Positions 8,266 through 17,243 of a stretch of DNA of 60,672 nt are shown piece after piece. Both the position numbers and the translations under genes were made by a program. Origin of the DNA: Rhodoplanes serenus. Lineage in GTDB: Bacteria > Pseudomonadota > Alphaproteobacteria > Rhizobiales > Xanthobacteraceae. Below the pieces are notes generated by a model. That model was given only the letters and a program-made list of their open reading frames with translations, was not told the DNA's origin and did not search any database. The stretch is from the NCBI GenBank assembly GCA_945861855.1, contig CAMAWG010000007.1, positions 1 to 60,672 on the forward strand. Direction: 5' to 3'. Position 1 is the first letter of the stretch, and each line of letters begins with the position of its first letter.

Positions 8266-9050
8266 AGATCGCCGTCAACGGCTTCGATATGAATTTCAAG
8301 ATCGAGGGGCCGGAGGGCGCGCCCTGGCTCACCTTTGCCAATTCGCTCGTCACCTCGCTGGAGATGTGGGACGAGCAGGCCCGCGCCCTCAAGGACCGCT
8401 ATCGCATCCTGCGCTACGACATGCGCGGCCACGGCAAGACCGATGCGCCGCGCGCCCCTTACACCGTCGCGGAGCTGGCGAGCGACGTGCTCGGACTCTG
8501 GGGCGCGCTCGGCGTCGATCGCAGCCATTTCGTCGGGCTGTCGCTCGGCGGCATGATCGGGATTCATCTCGCCGCGCGGCATCCGGGGAAATTCCGCTGT
8601 CTCGTCGCGTCCGACTGCCGCGCGGACGCCAACGAGGCGTATCAGGGCGTGTTCGTCGAGCGCATCTGCATGACGCGCGAGAAGGGCATGGCCGGCGTGG
8701 TCGAGCCGACCCTGGCGCGCTTCTTCACCAAGGGATTCATCGCGTCAAATCCCGACGCCGTCGCACGGATGAGCGACATGATCCGAAGCACATCGGTCGA
8801 GGGTCACATCGGCTGCTGCGAGGCGTTGCGCGGGCTGTCCGAAGGCGCAAGTCTGCCGAAGATAACCATGCCGACGCTTTACATGGGCGGCGAACACGAT
8901 CTCGGCGGACCGCCCGACCTGATGCGGGCGATGGCTGCGGCCACACCCGGCGCGCGCTATGTGATGATCGAGGGCGCGGGGCACATCTCCAACATCGAGG
9001 CGCCCAAGCGCTATCTCGCCGAGATAGAGCCGTTCCTGGCGGCGCATTGA
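8262..9050 (+). CDS. Alpha/beta hydrolase, 3-oxoadipate enol-lactonase-like
   Basis: A 262-residue alpha/beta hydrolase starting at the ATG that overlaps the previous stop. The nucleophile elbow is GLSLGG with Ser94; the oxyanion-hole region and RYDMRGHGKTDAP follow the pattern of PcaD-type lactonases. An acidic residue in MGGEHDLGG and the His in GAGHISNIE complete the triad. The best guess is hydrolysis of an enol-lactone or ester made by the upstream dehydrogenases. It is the last gene of the operon; it converges on the MmgE/PrpD gene with a 19-bp gap. Confidence 0.85.
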   Translation: MKIAVNGFDMNFKIEGPEGAPWLTFANSLVTSLEMWDEQARALKDRYRILRYDMRGHGKTDAPRAPYTVAELASDVLGLWGALGVDRSHFVGLSLGGMIGIHLAARHPGKFRCLVASDCRADANEAYQGVFVERICMTREKGMAGVVEPTLARFFTKGFIASNPDAVARMSDMIRSTSVEGHIGCCEALRGLSEGASLPKITMPTLYMGGEHDLGGPPDLMRAMAAATPGARYVMIEGAGHISNIEAPKRYLAEIEPFLAAH

Positions 9051-9069
9051 ACGGGCTTCAGGTGCGGCG

Positions 9070-10467
9070 TCAGGCCTTCGCCAGCATCTCGACCAGCGGT
9101 GCCACGTCGTCGGCCTTATCGATCGTCCACAGCCGCTCCGACAACTCCTTCGCCTGTGCTTCGCCAAGCACCGGCCCAACCAACCCCAGGAATTTTCCGA
9201 TCAGGCCTTCGTCGTCGAGCGGGACCTGGCGGGAGCCCCAGGCCTCGTCGGCCTGACGCACGAATCTGCCCTGCGGCGTCGTCACCGTGACTCGCGCGGG
9301 CCGGAGCTTCGGATAGAGTTGGTCGATCTCGGCCGGCGCGGTGACGGTGAGCTTTCGGTCGAACTCGGCAAACACCGGATCGCTTCGCGTCTTCTCGTCG
9401 AAATGCTCGAACTTGACGCCGCGATAGCGTGCCGCGAGCCCCATCAGATACGGGAAGCTCAATTGCGCGCTGGCGAAGTCGCTCCACGGAACATGGGCGT
9501 GCTCGGTCGCGATCTTGTAGGTCTCGACCTCGACCGTCTTGATTTCGTCGAACGAAATGTTCTCGTCGTTGCACAGGCCGAACATCGCCTCGACCGCCGG
9601 CTGGATGTGGCGGCAGCAGGCGTAGGGCTTGATGTAGCAGTCGGTGATGCCGTACTCGGCCTGCGGCGGCAGCGTGATCGGCCGCGCCCTGTCGATGCGG
9701 CCGAAGGCGAAGGCCTGCATGAAGCCGTCGCGCGCCTCGATCACGTTCGGCGGGCCTTCGACGCCCTGTTCAGCTAGGAGCGCGGCCTGCATCCCTTCTC
9801 TGGAGGCGTGGCCGGCGTGCAGCCGCTTGATGTCGCCGCCACCGCCGACGAAGGCGAACAGGCCGGCCGAGCTCGATGCGGCGATTCCCAGCGCATTGGC
9901 GAATTGCGTGGCGTTCAATCCGCGCAGCTTGCCGGTCGCCATCGCCGCGCCGAACGGCCCGACCGCGCTGGTCGGATGGAAGCCGCGCTGGCGGAGGTCC
10001 GGCGCGCAGGCGCGGGCCAGGCAGATGTTCGTTTCGTAGCCGGCGACGACCGCTTCGATCAGCGCGCGGCCCGAAGCGTGTTTGTCATACGCCACCGCGA
10101 GCACCGCCGGAATGACGACGCAGCCGCAATGCGCCGAGCCGTGGCGGTAGCCGTCGTCCAGCTCGATGCCATGCGCCGCCGTGCCGCCGAGGAAGGCGGC
10201 GTCCAGCAGGTCGGCGCGCCGGGCGCGGCCGGGGACCGGGATTTTCCCCGCCGGCCGCACCGCCTTGATGACGGCTTCCGCCTGCGTCGCGATGGTGCCG
10301 CCCGCGCCCGCGATCATCACGCCGACGGTGTCGAGCAGGTGCCGCCGCGCGTAGTGGCGGGCGTCTTCCGGCAGCGCGTCGTAGCGGAGGCTCCCCGTGA
10401 ACTGCACGATCTGATCCGTGGCCCCTGCGGCGGGCTGCAGGGTGTGGACGGCTTCGGCGTGGGACAT
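9070..10467 (-). CDS. MmgE/PrpD family protein
   Basis: A 465-residue member of the family that includes 2-methylcitrate dehydratase (PrpD), cis-aconitate decarboxylase and iminodisuccinate epimerase. Recognisable are RRHLLDTVGVMIAGAGG near residue 42, GTAAHGIELDDGYRHGSAH near 115, and the KPYACCRHIQPAVEAM segment near 275. A CGGAGA box precedes the ATG. It is the distal gene of a long minus-strand run with hydrolase, SCP2-like protein, CoA ligase, acyl-CoA dehydrogenase and binding proteins, so it may dehydrate or isomerise a tricarboxylate-like intermediate. No prpB or prpC is adjacent, so methylcitrate metabolism is not implied. Confidence 0.88.
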   Translation of the reverse strand: MSHAEAVHTLQPAAGATDQIVQFTGSLRYDALPEDARHYARRHLLDTVGVMIAGAGGTIATQAEAVIKAVRPAGKIPVPGRARRADLLDAAFLGGTAAHGIELDDGYRHGSAHCGCVVIPAVLAVAYDKHASGRALIEAVVAGYETNICLARACAPDLRQRGFHPTSAVGPFGAAMATGKLRGLNATQFANALGIAASSSAGLFAFVGGGGDIKRLHAGHASREGMQAALLAEQGVEGPPNVIEARDGFMQAFAFGRIDRARPITLPPQAEYGITDCYIKPYACCRHIQPAVEAMFGLCNDENISFDEIKTVEVETYKIATEHAHVPWSDFASAQLSFPYLMGLAARYRGVKFEHFDEKTRSDPVFAEFDRKLTVTAPAEIDQLYPKLRPARVTVTTPQGRFVRQADEAWGSRQVPLDDEGLIGKFLGLVGPVLGEAQAKELSERLWTIDKADDVAPLVEMLAKA

Positions 10468-10494
10468 GGCAGTTCTCCGATGGCGGCGGGAAGC

Positions 10495-11343
10495 TTACGC
10501 CGCTCCGCGAATCTTCTCCAGCACCGGCAGCAGGTAGGAGATGAACTTCTGCGGGTCCTCGCTCATCGGGAAATGGCCGAGGCCTTTCATGATCTGCGCT
10601 TCCGCGCCGGTGCGCTTCGCGATGTCGAGCGTGCCCTCGCTGGTGCAAGAATAGTCGTACTCGCCGGTGAGCAGGTAGAGGTTCGACGCGCGGCCGTCGA
10701 TCTCGTCGATCTTGCCGCGGATGTCGCCGTCCACCTTGTAGAAATGCAGGTCGCCCTTGAAGATGCCGGGCCCGCTCTGCAGATAGTGCCACAGCGTCTC
10801 CCAGCGGTGATTGTCCGGCGCGGTCGGCGCGATCAGCCCCGACACCACGCCGGCGGAGACTTCGCCGCCATGCACGTCGGGCCGATGCAGCCACTCCACG
10901 TCGTAATACGGCGCGACGTGGGCGGCGCTTTCGAGCCCGATGATGGCGCGGAAGCGCTTGGCGTGCTGATGCGCGAGATAGAGCACGATGCGCCCGCCGA
11001 TCGAGCAGCCCATCACCACCGGCTTGTCGAGTTCGAGCGCGCCGGCGATCTCCAGGATCATCTGGATGTAGCCGCGCGAGGTGAGCTTGTACTCCTCGTT
11101 CTGATAGCCCTCGGGCGGTGAGGATTTGCCGTGCCACGGCATGTCGAACACGATGACGCGATAGTTGTCGGTGATGCGCTTGTCGTTGAGCAGGCCGCGG
11201 TACTGCCGGCCGTCGGAGCCCGCGGTGTGCAGACAGAGCAGCGGAATGCCCTGGCCAGCCTCCTCGATGTAGAGCCGGTGTGGACGGCCCAACAGTGTGA
11301 GATTCAGGTAGCGGCCGGTGATCGGCTCGAAGCGCGGGCTCAT
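10495..11343 (-). CDS. Alpha/beta hydrolase
   Basis: A 282-residue alpha/beta hydrolase. The nucleophile elbow MGCSIGG places Ser114; HTAGSDGRQYRG supplies the oxyanion region; the acid in LTGEYDYSCT and the His in GLGHFPMSE complete the triad. Its style is that of carbon-carbon or ester hydrolases acting on CoA-free acids, but the substrate cannot be named. The ATG overlaps the stop of the SCP2-like gene (ATGA), so the two are translationally coupled. It lies 27 bp before the MmgE/PrpD gene. Confidence 0.87.
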   Translation of the reverse strand: MSPRFEPITGRYLNLTLLGRPHRLYIEEAGQGIPLLCLHTAGSDGRQYRGLLNDKRITDNYRVIVFDMPWHGKSSPPEGYQNEEYKLTSRGYIQMILEIAGALELDKPVVMGCSIGGRIVLYLAHQHAKRFRAIIGLESAAHVAPYYDVEWLHRPDVHGGEVSAGVVSGLIAPTAPDNHRWETLWHYLQSGPGIFKGDLHFYKVDGDIRGKIDEIDGRASNLYLLTGEYDYSCTSEGTLDIAKRTGAEAQIMKGLGHFPMSEDPQKFISYLLPVLEKIRGAA

Positions 11344-11705
11344 TGTTTTGCTTCCTTGCGGGGCGCCGCGAGCACGTCCTTGATGTAAAGAAGATTAGCC
11401 ATGAACGGATGCAGGTCGCCCTCGATAGTAAGCTTGCCGCGCTTGAACAGCGCGAAGATGTCGTTGTGGCCGGGCTCGGGCACCTTCTTCCAGAACATCT
11501 CCCATTCGTCGCGCGGCGCGCGCAACGCGAAGCTGTAGTTCGGCGTGACGAACGGGCCGGGCGTGATCGATACGATGCGGCCCTCGATAATTTTAATCAG
11601 ATAGCCCTGGTTGCCGATTTCCATCAGAAACGTCGTGCTCAGAAATCGCCCGCGCCGCACCAGATTGGCGTCGGCGTTCACCAGATCGGGAATGCGTTCG
11701 ATCAT
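11340..11705 (-). CDS. Small SCP2-like protein
   Basis: A 121-residue soluble protein. The core pattern (FLMEIGNQGYLIKIIEGRI, then a hydrophobic strand, ALRAPRDEWEMFW and KRGKLTIEGDL followed by a helix) resembles the lipid-binding SCP2 fold, which often holds hydrophobic acyl groups. The assignment is by pattern and moderate only. It is coupled by ATGA to the downstream hydrolase, which suggests a substrate-binding or chaperone role for that enzyme. A palindromic repeat lies between it and the CoA ligase gene. Confidence 0.6.
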   Translation of the reverse strand: MIERIPDLVNADANLVRRGRFLSTTFLMEIGNQGYLIKIIEGRIVSITPGPFVTPNYSFALRAPRDEWEMFWKKVPEPGHNDIFALFKRGKLTIEGDLHPFMANLLYIKDVLAAPRKEAKQ

Positions 11706-11721
11706 GACGGCATCCTCTCCA

Positions 11722-11808
11722 TGTCATGGCCGGGCTTGACCCGGCCATCCACGTCTTTCGTCATATCAAAGCAAGACGTGGATGCCCGGCACAAGGCCGG
11801 GCATGACG
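11722..11808. repeat. Dispersed palindromic repeat, type A (copy 1)
   Basis: Two facing arms, GTCATGGCCGGGCTTGACCC and the complementary GGCCGGGCATGAC, flank CCACGTCTT / AAGACGTGG. The whole block can fold into one long imperfect hairpin. It lies between the SCP2-like and CoA ligase genes. Near-identical blocks occur at 29656-29742 and 51574-51654, and a diverged one at 33321-33402. It resembles the REP-like intergenic elements abundant in Bradyrhizobium relatives. Confidence 0.75.
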
Positions 11809-11817
11809 AACGATAGG

Positions 11818-14001
11818 TTATGCGAGCTTCACCAACGCATCGACGGCGATGACGCCCTGGCCCTTGGGCAAAACAATCAGCGGATTGACCTCGGCCTCCG
11901 CCACGGCGGGTCCGTCGTGGACGGCAAGCTGCGACAGCGACACCAGCGCCTGCGCCAGCGCGTCGAGATCGCCCGCGGGCTTGCCGCGATAGCCCGCCAG
12001 CGCTTTCAGCGCCATGACCTCGCCGATCATGGCCCTGGCCTCGGTGAGATCGACCGGCGCGAGGCGCAGGCTGCGGTCGCGGTGGATTTCGGCGAGGATG
12101 CCGCCGGCGGCGAGCATCACCAGCGGGCCGACATCCGGATCCCGCCGGTATCCGATCAGCACTTCGCCGAGCCCGGAAACCATCGGCTGCACCAGCACGC
12201 GATCGACCTTTGTGGCCTGCTTAATTTTCGCAATAGCCGCGAGCAGCGCAACGTCGTCGCGCACGTTCAGCGCAACGCCGCCGACATCGGACTTGTGCGC
12301 GATCTTTTCTGACAGCGCCTTGACCACGACGGGATAAGAAAAGGACAGCGCGGGCGCCTGCCCGATGCTGGAATCGAGAGCGATGGACGGCGCGTGCGGC
12401 ACGCCCACCCGGTCGAGCAGGGCATAAGCCCCAAGCTCATCGAGCATCCGTCCGGCGCCGGATGTTTTGTTGGGCCGAACTTCAATCGGTCTCGGCGCGC
12501 GCCGCTGCAGCGCGGCGGCGACCGCGTCGGCGCAGGCCTCCGGCGTATGGAAATTCGGTACGCCCGCCGCCGCGAGCCGCGCCAGCGCATCCGGCGCTTC
12601 AGGCACGAGAAACGCCGCGATCGGCTTGCCCGCATCGGCGCTGTCGATGATCGGTTTGACCGCAAGATCGGGATAGAACCGCGCCGAGGAGCCGACGACG
12701 ACCACAACGAGATCGAACTCCGGCGCGGTGGTCAGCACATCCAGCGCGCCCTTCATCACCTTGTATTGCGCCCCGGCGAGCGTGAGATCGATGATCCGGG
12801 CCGGCGTCACGTCGACGTCCGTGGCGGCCTTGATGCGCGCGAGCGTCTGCGGCGTCGGCGGCTCGACAGCGATGCCGCGCGTGGCCAGCGGATCGACCAC
12901 CATGGTCGCGCCGCCGGCGGTGGTCGTCACCACCGCGACCGCTGGGGGCCGCGCGCCGCGCGCATGCGCCGGCACGCGGGCCAGCAGAGGAAAGCCTTCG
13001 ATCAGGCCTTCCAGCGTGTCGACGCGGGCGATGCCGCATTCGGCGAGGAACATTCCGGCGATATCGTCCTCGCCCGCGAGCGCGCCGGTGTGCGAAACGG
13101 CCAGCTCGCGCGCCGTGGCCGAGCGCCCGAGCTTGTAGGCGAGAACGGGCTTGCCGCGCTTGGCCGCTTCCAGCGCGAAGGCGCGCAGCGCCTCGGCCTT
13201 CCGCATGGTTTCGAGAAACAGCACATAGCCGTCGATGCCGGGATCATCGAGCGTGGCAGCGCAAATCTCGCCGATCGAAAGATCGACCTCGTTGCCGACC
13301 GAGACGAGCCCCGCGAAATGAATGCCGCGCGCCTTGCCGCGCGAGAGAAACGTGCCGATCATGCCGCCGGAATGCGAGGCCGCGAAGATGCGCCCGACCG
13401 GCAGGCCCGGCTCGTCGAACGCGGCGTTGGCGGTAAGGAACGTCTTGTGGCGGAGATCGACCACGCCGAGGCTCGACGGGCCGACAAGGCGCGTGCCGGT
13501 TTCCTTGAGGATTTTTTGGATTAGTGCTTCGCGTACCGTGCCTTCGGCGCCGGTTTCGGAAAAACCGTTGGCGAGCGCGGTCACCACCGGCACGCCGATC
13601 CGGCCGCACTCCTCGATCGCCTCCATCGTCGCTTCGGTGGACGCGACGATATAGGCGTGCTCCGGCACCTCCGGCAGATCGGCGAGCGACGGCCAGGCGC
13701 GCTCGCCCAGTACCTCGTCGCGCCGCGGGTTGATCGGATAGATGTGGCCGGTGTAGCCCGCCTGCCGCAGATATTTGAGCGGCCGGCCCGCGGTCTTGGT
13801 CGCGTCGTTGGATTGGCCGATGATCGCGACCGAATTCGGTGCGAGCAGGACTTGCGCAAGGCGCCGCCGCGCACTCTCTTCACCTCTCCCCGCATGCGGG
13901 GAGAGGTCGACCGAGCGTAACGAGGTCGGGTGAGGGGGCGTCGAGGTCGGATTCAATCGAAAGGCTCCCTCACCCGGCTCGCAGCTTGCGCTGCTCGCCA
14001 C
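11818..14001 (-). CDS. ADP-forming acetate/acyl-CoA ligase
   Basis: A single-chain acyl-CoA synthetase of the NDP-forming type, making acyl-CoA from acid, CoA and ATP. A CoA-binding Rossmann domain begins at LLAPNSVAIIGQSND. The phosphohistidine motif SHTGALAG, typical of the alpha half, follows, and the C-terminal 220 residues are an ATP-grasp domain (SYPVVVKALSEKIAHKSDVG). The start is unclear. The first 50 codons run through a palindromic repeat (13881-14030); in frame only a GTG at 14001 and a TTG at 13956 can initiate, and no start codon exists between the repeat and the conserved domain. The repeat may have replaced the native start. Acyl-CoA dehydrogenase follows upstream, so acid activation then oxidation is likely. 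Confidence 0.85.
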   Translation of the reverse strand: MASSASCEPGEGAFRLNPTSTPPHPTSLRSVDLSPHAGRGEESARRRLAQVLLAPNSVAIIGQSNDATKTAGRPLKYLRQAGYTGHIYPINPRRDEVLGERAWPSLADLPEVPEHAYIVASTEATMEAIEECGRIGVPVVTALANGFSETGAEGTVREALIQKILKETGTRLVGPSSLGVVDLRHKTFLTANAAFDEPGLPVGRIFAASHSGGMIGTFLSRGKARGIHFAGLVSVGNEVDLSIGEICAATLDDPGIDGYVLFLETMRKAEALRAFALEAAKRGKPVLAYKLGRSATARELAVSHTGALAGEDDIAGMFLAECGIARVDTLEGLIEGFPLLARVPAHARGARPPAVAVVTTTAGGATMVVDPLATRGIAVEPPTPQTLARIKAATDVDVTPARIIDLTLAGAQYKVMKGALDVLTTAPEFDLVVVVVGSSARFYPDLAVKPIIDSADAGKPIAAFLVPEAPDALARLAAAGVPNFHTPEACADAVAAALQRRAPRPIEVRPNKTSGAGRMLDELGAYALLDRVGVPHAPSIALDSSIGQAPALSFSYPVVVKALSEKIAHKSDVGGVALNVRDDVALLAAIAKIKQATKVDRVLVQPMVSGLGEVLIGYRRDPDVGPLVMLAAGGILAEIHRDRSLRLAPVDLTEARAMIGEVMALKALAGYRGKPAGDLDALAQALVSLSQLAVHDGPAVAEAEVNPLIVLPKGQGVIAVDALVKLA

Positions 14002-14030
14002 CCTCTCCCCGCAGGCGGGGAGAGGGAAGG
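13881..14030. repeat. Dispersed palindromic repeat, type B (copy 1)
   Basis: Two hairpin arms, CCTCTCCCCGCATGCGGGGA and CCCTCTCCCCGCAGGCGGGG, enclose facing TCGGGTGAGGG and CCCTCACCCGG segments, so the block folds into a clover of stems. It spans the 5' end of the CoA ligase reading frame and the gap to the acyl-CoA dehydrogenase. A related block is at 26029-26214. Confidence 0.75.
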
Positions 14031-14064
14031 AAGCACGCGTGCGGGGAGGCCATCGCCGCGGAAG

Positions 14065-15240
14065 TCATTCCGCCGCCTCGGGCGGCTTCGGCCTGGCCGG
14101 GCGCTGGTCGAATCTGCGGTCGAACACATGCTCGGCGATGCGGTTCTTCAGCATCTCGACCGAGCCCCCGGCGATCATCCAGCCGCGGCAGCGGCGCATG
14201 CAGTATTCGACGAGCGACGTTTTGCTGTAGCCCGCCGCGCCCATGATCTGCATCGACTCGTGCGCGACCTCGAAGCCGGTCTGGTTGCAGGCCGCTTTCG
14301 CCACCGCGGTCTCATAGGCCGACGGCAAGCCTTTGTCGGCGTTGGCCGCGGCGCGGTAGAGCAGGAGCTGCGCGCCTTCGAGCTTGATCGCCATGTCGGC
14401 GAACTTCCATTGCAGGCCCTGGAATTCGGCGAGCGGCCTACCAAACTGCTGGCGCACGCCCGCGTGCTCGCGCGCCCGCTCGTAGCAATAGCGGCCGAAG
14501 GCGAGCGACCGCGCGGTGTTGCCCAGCCGCTCGACGTTAAAGCTTGCCATCTGCTTCTTGAAGCCGCCGGGGCCGAGCAGAACGTTCTCGGCCGGGATGC
14601 GGCAGTTCTCGAAATGCAGTTCGCTCCACTGCTCGCCGCTCATGAACTCCTGCGGCGGGCCGATGGTGAAGCCCGGCGTGCCGCGCTCGACCAGCACCGA
14701 GCCGATTCCGCCAACGCCGGGGCCGTAGCGCACATAGACCAGGAACACCACGGCGTCCGGGCTGAAGGTGGAGAACACCTTGGTGCCGCTGACGATGTAG
14801 TTCGTGCCGTCCGGCTTGGCGCTGGTCTTGAGGTCGGTCGCGGCCGAGCCGGCGTCAGGCTCGCTCATGCCGAGGCTGATCACGGCATTGCCGGCGAGAC
14901 ACTCCGAGAGCCACTTTTTCTTCTGATGCTCCGAGCCATATTCGGCGAAGGTGCGGATCGGTCCGAAGTTGCCGAACTGCACCACGTCGGCGCTGCGCGG
15001 GCAGATCGCGGCGGTCTGCTCGATGGCGATCACCGCGTCCATCAGCGAGCCGCCCTGGCCGCCGTCGGCCTCCGGGATGGTGATGCCCATCAGGCACTGC
15101 CGGCTCATCAGTCTGGCCACGTCGAACGGAAAGTGCGGCTCGTGCGCGCGCTTGAGCGCGTCCTTTTCGAGATGCGTCTGCGCGAAGCGGCGGACAGCGT
15201 CCGCGAACAGCTTCTGCTCTTCGGTGAAGTCGAAGTTCAT
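14065..15240 (-). CDS. Acyl-CoA dehydrogenase, catalytic Glu in the isovaleryl/long-chain position
   Basis: A 391-residue FAD flavoprotein that oxidises an acyl-CoA to the 2-enoyl-CoA. The N-terminal helical domain, the FAD-binding SLGMSEPDAGS segment, and the C-terminal helices with QIMGAAGYSKTSLVEYCMRR are all present. The usual catalytic Glu near the C-terminus (QIYEGTSE type) is replaced by IAGGSVE. A Glu occurs instead in FNVERLG (Glu237), the helix-G position used by isovaleryl- and long-chain acyl-CoA dehydrogenases. It probably works with the neighbouring CoA ligase and may act on a branched acyl group. Confidence 0.88.
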   Translation of the reverse strand: MNFDFTEEQKLFADAVRRFAQTHLEKDALKRAHEPHFPFDVARLMSRQCLMGITIPEADGGQGGSLMDAVIAIEQTAAICPRSADVVQFGNFGPIRTFAEYGSEHQKKKWLSECLAGNAVISLGMSEPDAGSAATDLKTSAKPDGTNYIVSGTKVFSTFSPDAVVFLVYVRYGPGVGGIGSVLVERGTPGFTIGPPQEFMSGEQWSELHFENCRIPAENVLLGPGGFKKQMASFNVERLGNTARSLAFGRYCYERAREHAGVRQQFGRPLAEFQGLQWKFADMAIKLEGAQLLLYRAAANADKGLPSAYETAVAKAACNQTGFEVAHESMQIMGAAGYSKTSLVEYCMRRCRGWMIAGGSVEMLKNRIAEHVFDRRFDQRPARPKPPEAAE

Positions 15241-15281
15241 GGCCTACTCTAACATCACACACGGGCGCGGAGCGAGTTCCG

Positions 15282-16256
15282 TCAGTCGGCCTTCATGCCG
15301 GATTTCCGGATGATCTCCGACCACTTGATCTCCTCGCGGGCGATGTCGGCCGCGTAGTCGTCGGGACCGAGCGGCAGCGTCTCCGCGCCTTCCACCGAAA
15401 GCCTGCGCTTCACATCGTCGGTCGCCAGCGCTGCATTGAGCGCGGCGTTGAGTTTTTCGATCACCGGGCGCGGGGCGCCCGCGGGGGCGACAATCCCATA
15501 GTGCAGCACCGCCTCGTAACCAGGCAGGCCCGCCTCGGCGACGGTGGGCAGGTCCGGGAACAGCGCTGACCGCGCAGCACCCGTCACTGCGAGCGCCCGC
15601 ACCTTGGTGCCGTCCCGGACGAGGCCGACGGCGCTCGCCATGGTCGAGAACATCATGGCGACGTGGCCGCCGACCAGATCGTTGAGCGCCGGGCCGGAGC
15701 CCTTGTAGGGCACGTGGTTGATCCTGATGCCGGCCATGCCGGCGAACAATTCGGCGGCGAGGTGCACGCTCGAGCCGTTTCCGGTGGAGGCAAAATCGAG
15801 CTTGCCCGGCCGGTCCTTCGCCAGCAGCACCAGCGAGGCGATCGAGCGCGCGGGCACGGATGGATGCACCAGCACGACGTTGCTGCTCGAAGCGATCAGT
15901 CCGACCGGAGCGAAATCCTTGCGCGGGTCGTAGCCGACGTTGGGATAGAGCGAAGGGTTGATCGCCAGAGAGCTTGTGGCAATGAGCAGCGTGTAGCCGT
16001 CCGGCGCGGCCTTGGCGACCTGGCGTGTCGCGATGGTGCCGCCGGCGCCGCCGCGGTTCTCCACCACGACCGGCTGGCCGAGGCTCGCGCTCATTCGCTC
16101 GGCGACGATGCGCGCGATCACGTCGTTGCCGCCGCCGGCCGCATAGGGCACGACCAGCGTGATCGGCCGCGCCGGATATTCCGCCGCCGCGGCGAGCGCG
16201 GCGCCTGCCAGGATACCGACCGCGACGGCGGCCGCGCGAATAAGCGTCATTTTCAT
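15282..16256 (-). CDS. Bug-family tripartite tricarboxylate transporter binding protein (1)
   Basis: A 324-residue periplasmic binding protein (TctC/Bug). The start at 16256 is preferred because its ATG overlaps the previous stop (ATGA) and opens a signal peptide (MKMTLIRAAAVAVGILAGAA...). Mature hallmarks are YPARPITLVVPYAAGGGNDV, VVENRGGAGGTIATRQVAKA, YKGSGPALNDLVGGHV and a C-terminal KWSEIIRKSG. Bug proteins bind small carboxylates with TctA/TctB membrane partners, none of which is in this window. It is the last of four tandem copies. Confidence 0.92.
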   Translation of the reverse strand: MKMTLIRAAAVAVGILAGAALAAAAEYPARPITLVVPYAAGGGNDVIARIVAERMSASLGQPVVVENRGGAGGTIATRQVAKAAPDGYTLLIATSSLAINPSLYPNVGYDPRKDFAPVGLIASSSNVVLVHPSVPARSIASLVLLAKDRPGKLDFASTGNGSSVHLAAELFAGMAGIRINHVPYKGSGPALNDLVGGHVAMMFSTMASAVGLVRDGTKVRALAVTGAARSALFPDLPTVAEAGLPGYEAVLHYGIVAPAGAPRPVIEKLNAALNAALATDDVKRRLSVEGAETLPLGPDDYAADIAREEIKWSEIIRKSGMKAD

Positions 16257-17233
16257 TCCGCCTTGGCGCCCGACTTCTTGACGATGGCGGACCACTTGGT
16301 TTCTTCCTTGTCGATGTCTGCGGCATATTCGTCGGGCGTCGAGGCGAGCGGCTCGGTGCCGTCGGCGGCCATGCGCTCCTTGGTATCGGGGGCCGCGAGC
16401 GCTTCACGGAGGGCTGCGTTGAGTTTGTCGACGATCGGCTTGGGCGTGCCGGCCGGCGCGACGATGCCATAATGCAGCACCGCTTCGAAGCCCGGCAGCG
16501 TCTCGGCGACGGTCGGCAGATCGGGGAACACCGGCGAGCGTTTCGGCCCCGTCACGGCGAGGGCGCGCACCTTGCCCTCCTTGGCGATCCCGATGGCGGA
16601 AGGAATCGACGAGAAATAGATATGCACATGGCCTCCGATCAGGTCGGTCAGCGCAGGCGCCGTTCCGCGATAGGGCACATGGGTCAGCTTGATGTCGGCC
16701 ATCAGTTCGAACAGCACTGCGCCGAGGTGGATGCCGCTGCCGACGCCGGCCGAGGCGTAGCTCAGCTTGCCGGGATCCTTCTTTGCAAGTGCGATCAGCT
16801 CGGGGATGGTCCTGGCGGCGACGGCGGGATTGACCAGCACGATAAGCTGGCCCGTGCCGATCAGCCCAACCGGGGCGAAGTCCTTGCGCGGGTCGTAGCC
16901 GACATTGTTGTACAGCGTCGGGTTGACCGCGAGAGAGCCGGTGCCGCCGAGCACCAGCGTGTAGCCGTCGGGCGCCGCGCGCGCCACCTGGCGCGTGGCG
17001 ACCGAGCCGCCGGCGCCCGCGCGGTTCTCAATGACGATATTCTGGCCAAGCGTCTTGCTCATTTTCTCGGCGACGATGCGGGCCATTACGTCGTTGCCGC
17101 CGCCAGCCGCGTAGGGCACGACCAGTGTGATTGGCCGGATCGGATAGTTCTGCGCCATGGCCGCGGGCGAGAAAGCGATGGCTGCGGCGCAAAGCGCGAT
17201 CCGGCACGATGCGAGCTCGATCCTGGAAATCAC
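16253..17233 (-). CDS. Bug-family binding protein (2)
   Basis: A 326-residue Bug protein with a signal peptide ending AAMAQNYP. The binding loops are PYAAGGGNDVMARIVAE and YRGTAPALTDLIGGHV. It is the closest relative of copy 1 (nearly the same opening strand, IENRAGAGGSVATRQVARA), so the two are probably a recent duplication. Its stop codon overlaps the ATG of copy 1, so they are translationally coupled. The ligand is unknown. Confidence 0.92.
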   Translation of the reverse strand: MISRIELASCRIALCAAAIAFSPAAMAQNYPIRPITLVVPYAAGGGNDVMARIVAEKMSKTLGQNIVIENRAGAGGSVATRQVARAAPDGYTLVLGGTGSLAVNPTLYNNVGYDPRKDFAPVGLIGTGQLIVLVNPAVAARTIPELIALAKKDPGKLSYASAGVGSGIHLGAVLFELMADIKLTHVPYRGTAPALTDLIGGHVHIYFSSIPSAIGIAKEGKVRALAVTGPKRSPVFPDLPTVAETLPGFEAVLHYGIVAPAGTPKPIVDKLNAALREALAAPDTKERMAADGTEPLASTPDEYAADIDKEETKWSAIVKKSGAKAE

Positions 17234-17243
17234 TATCGATTCC

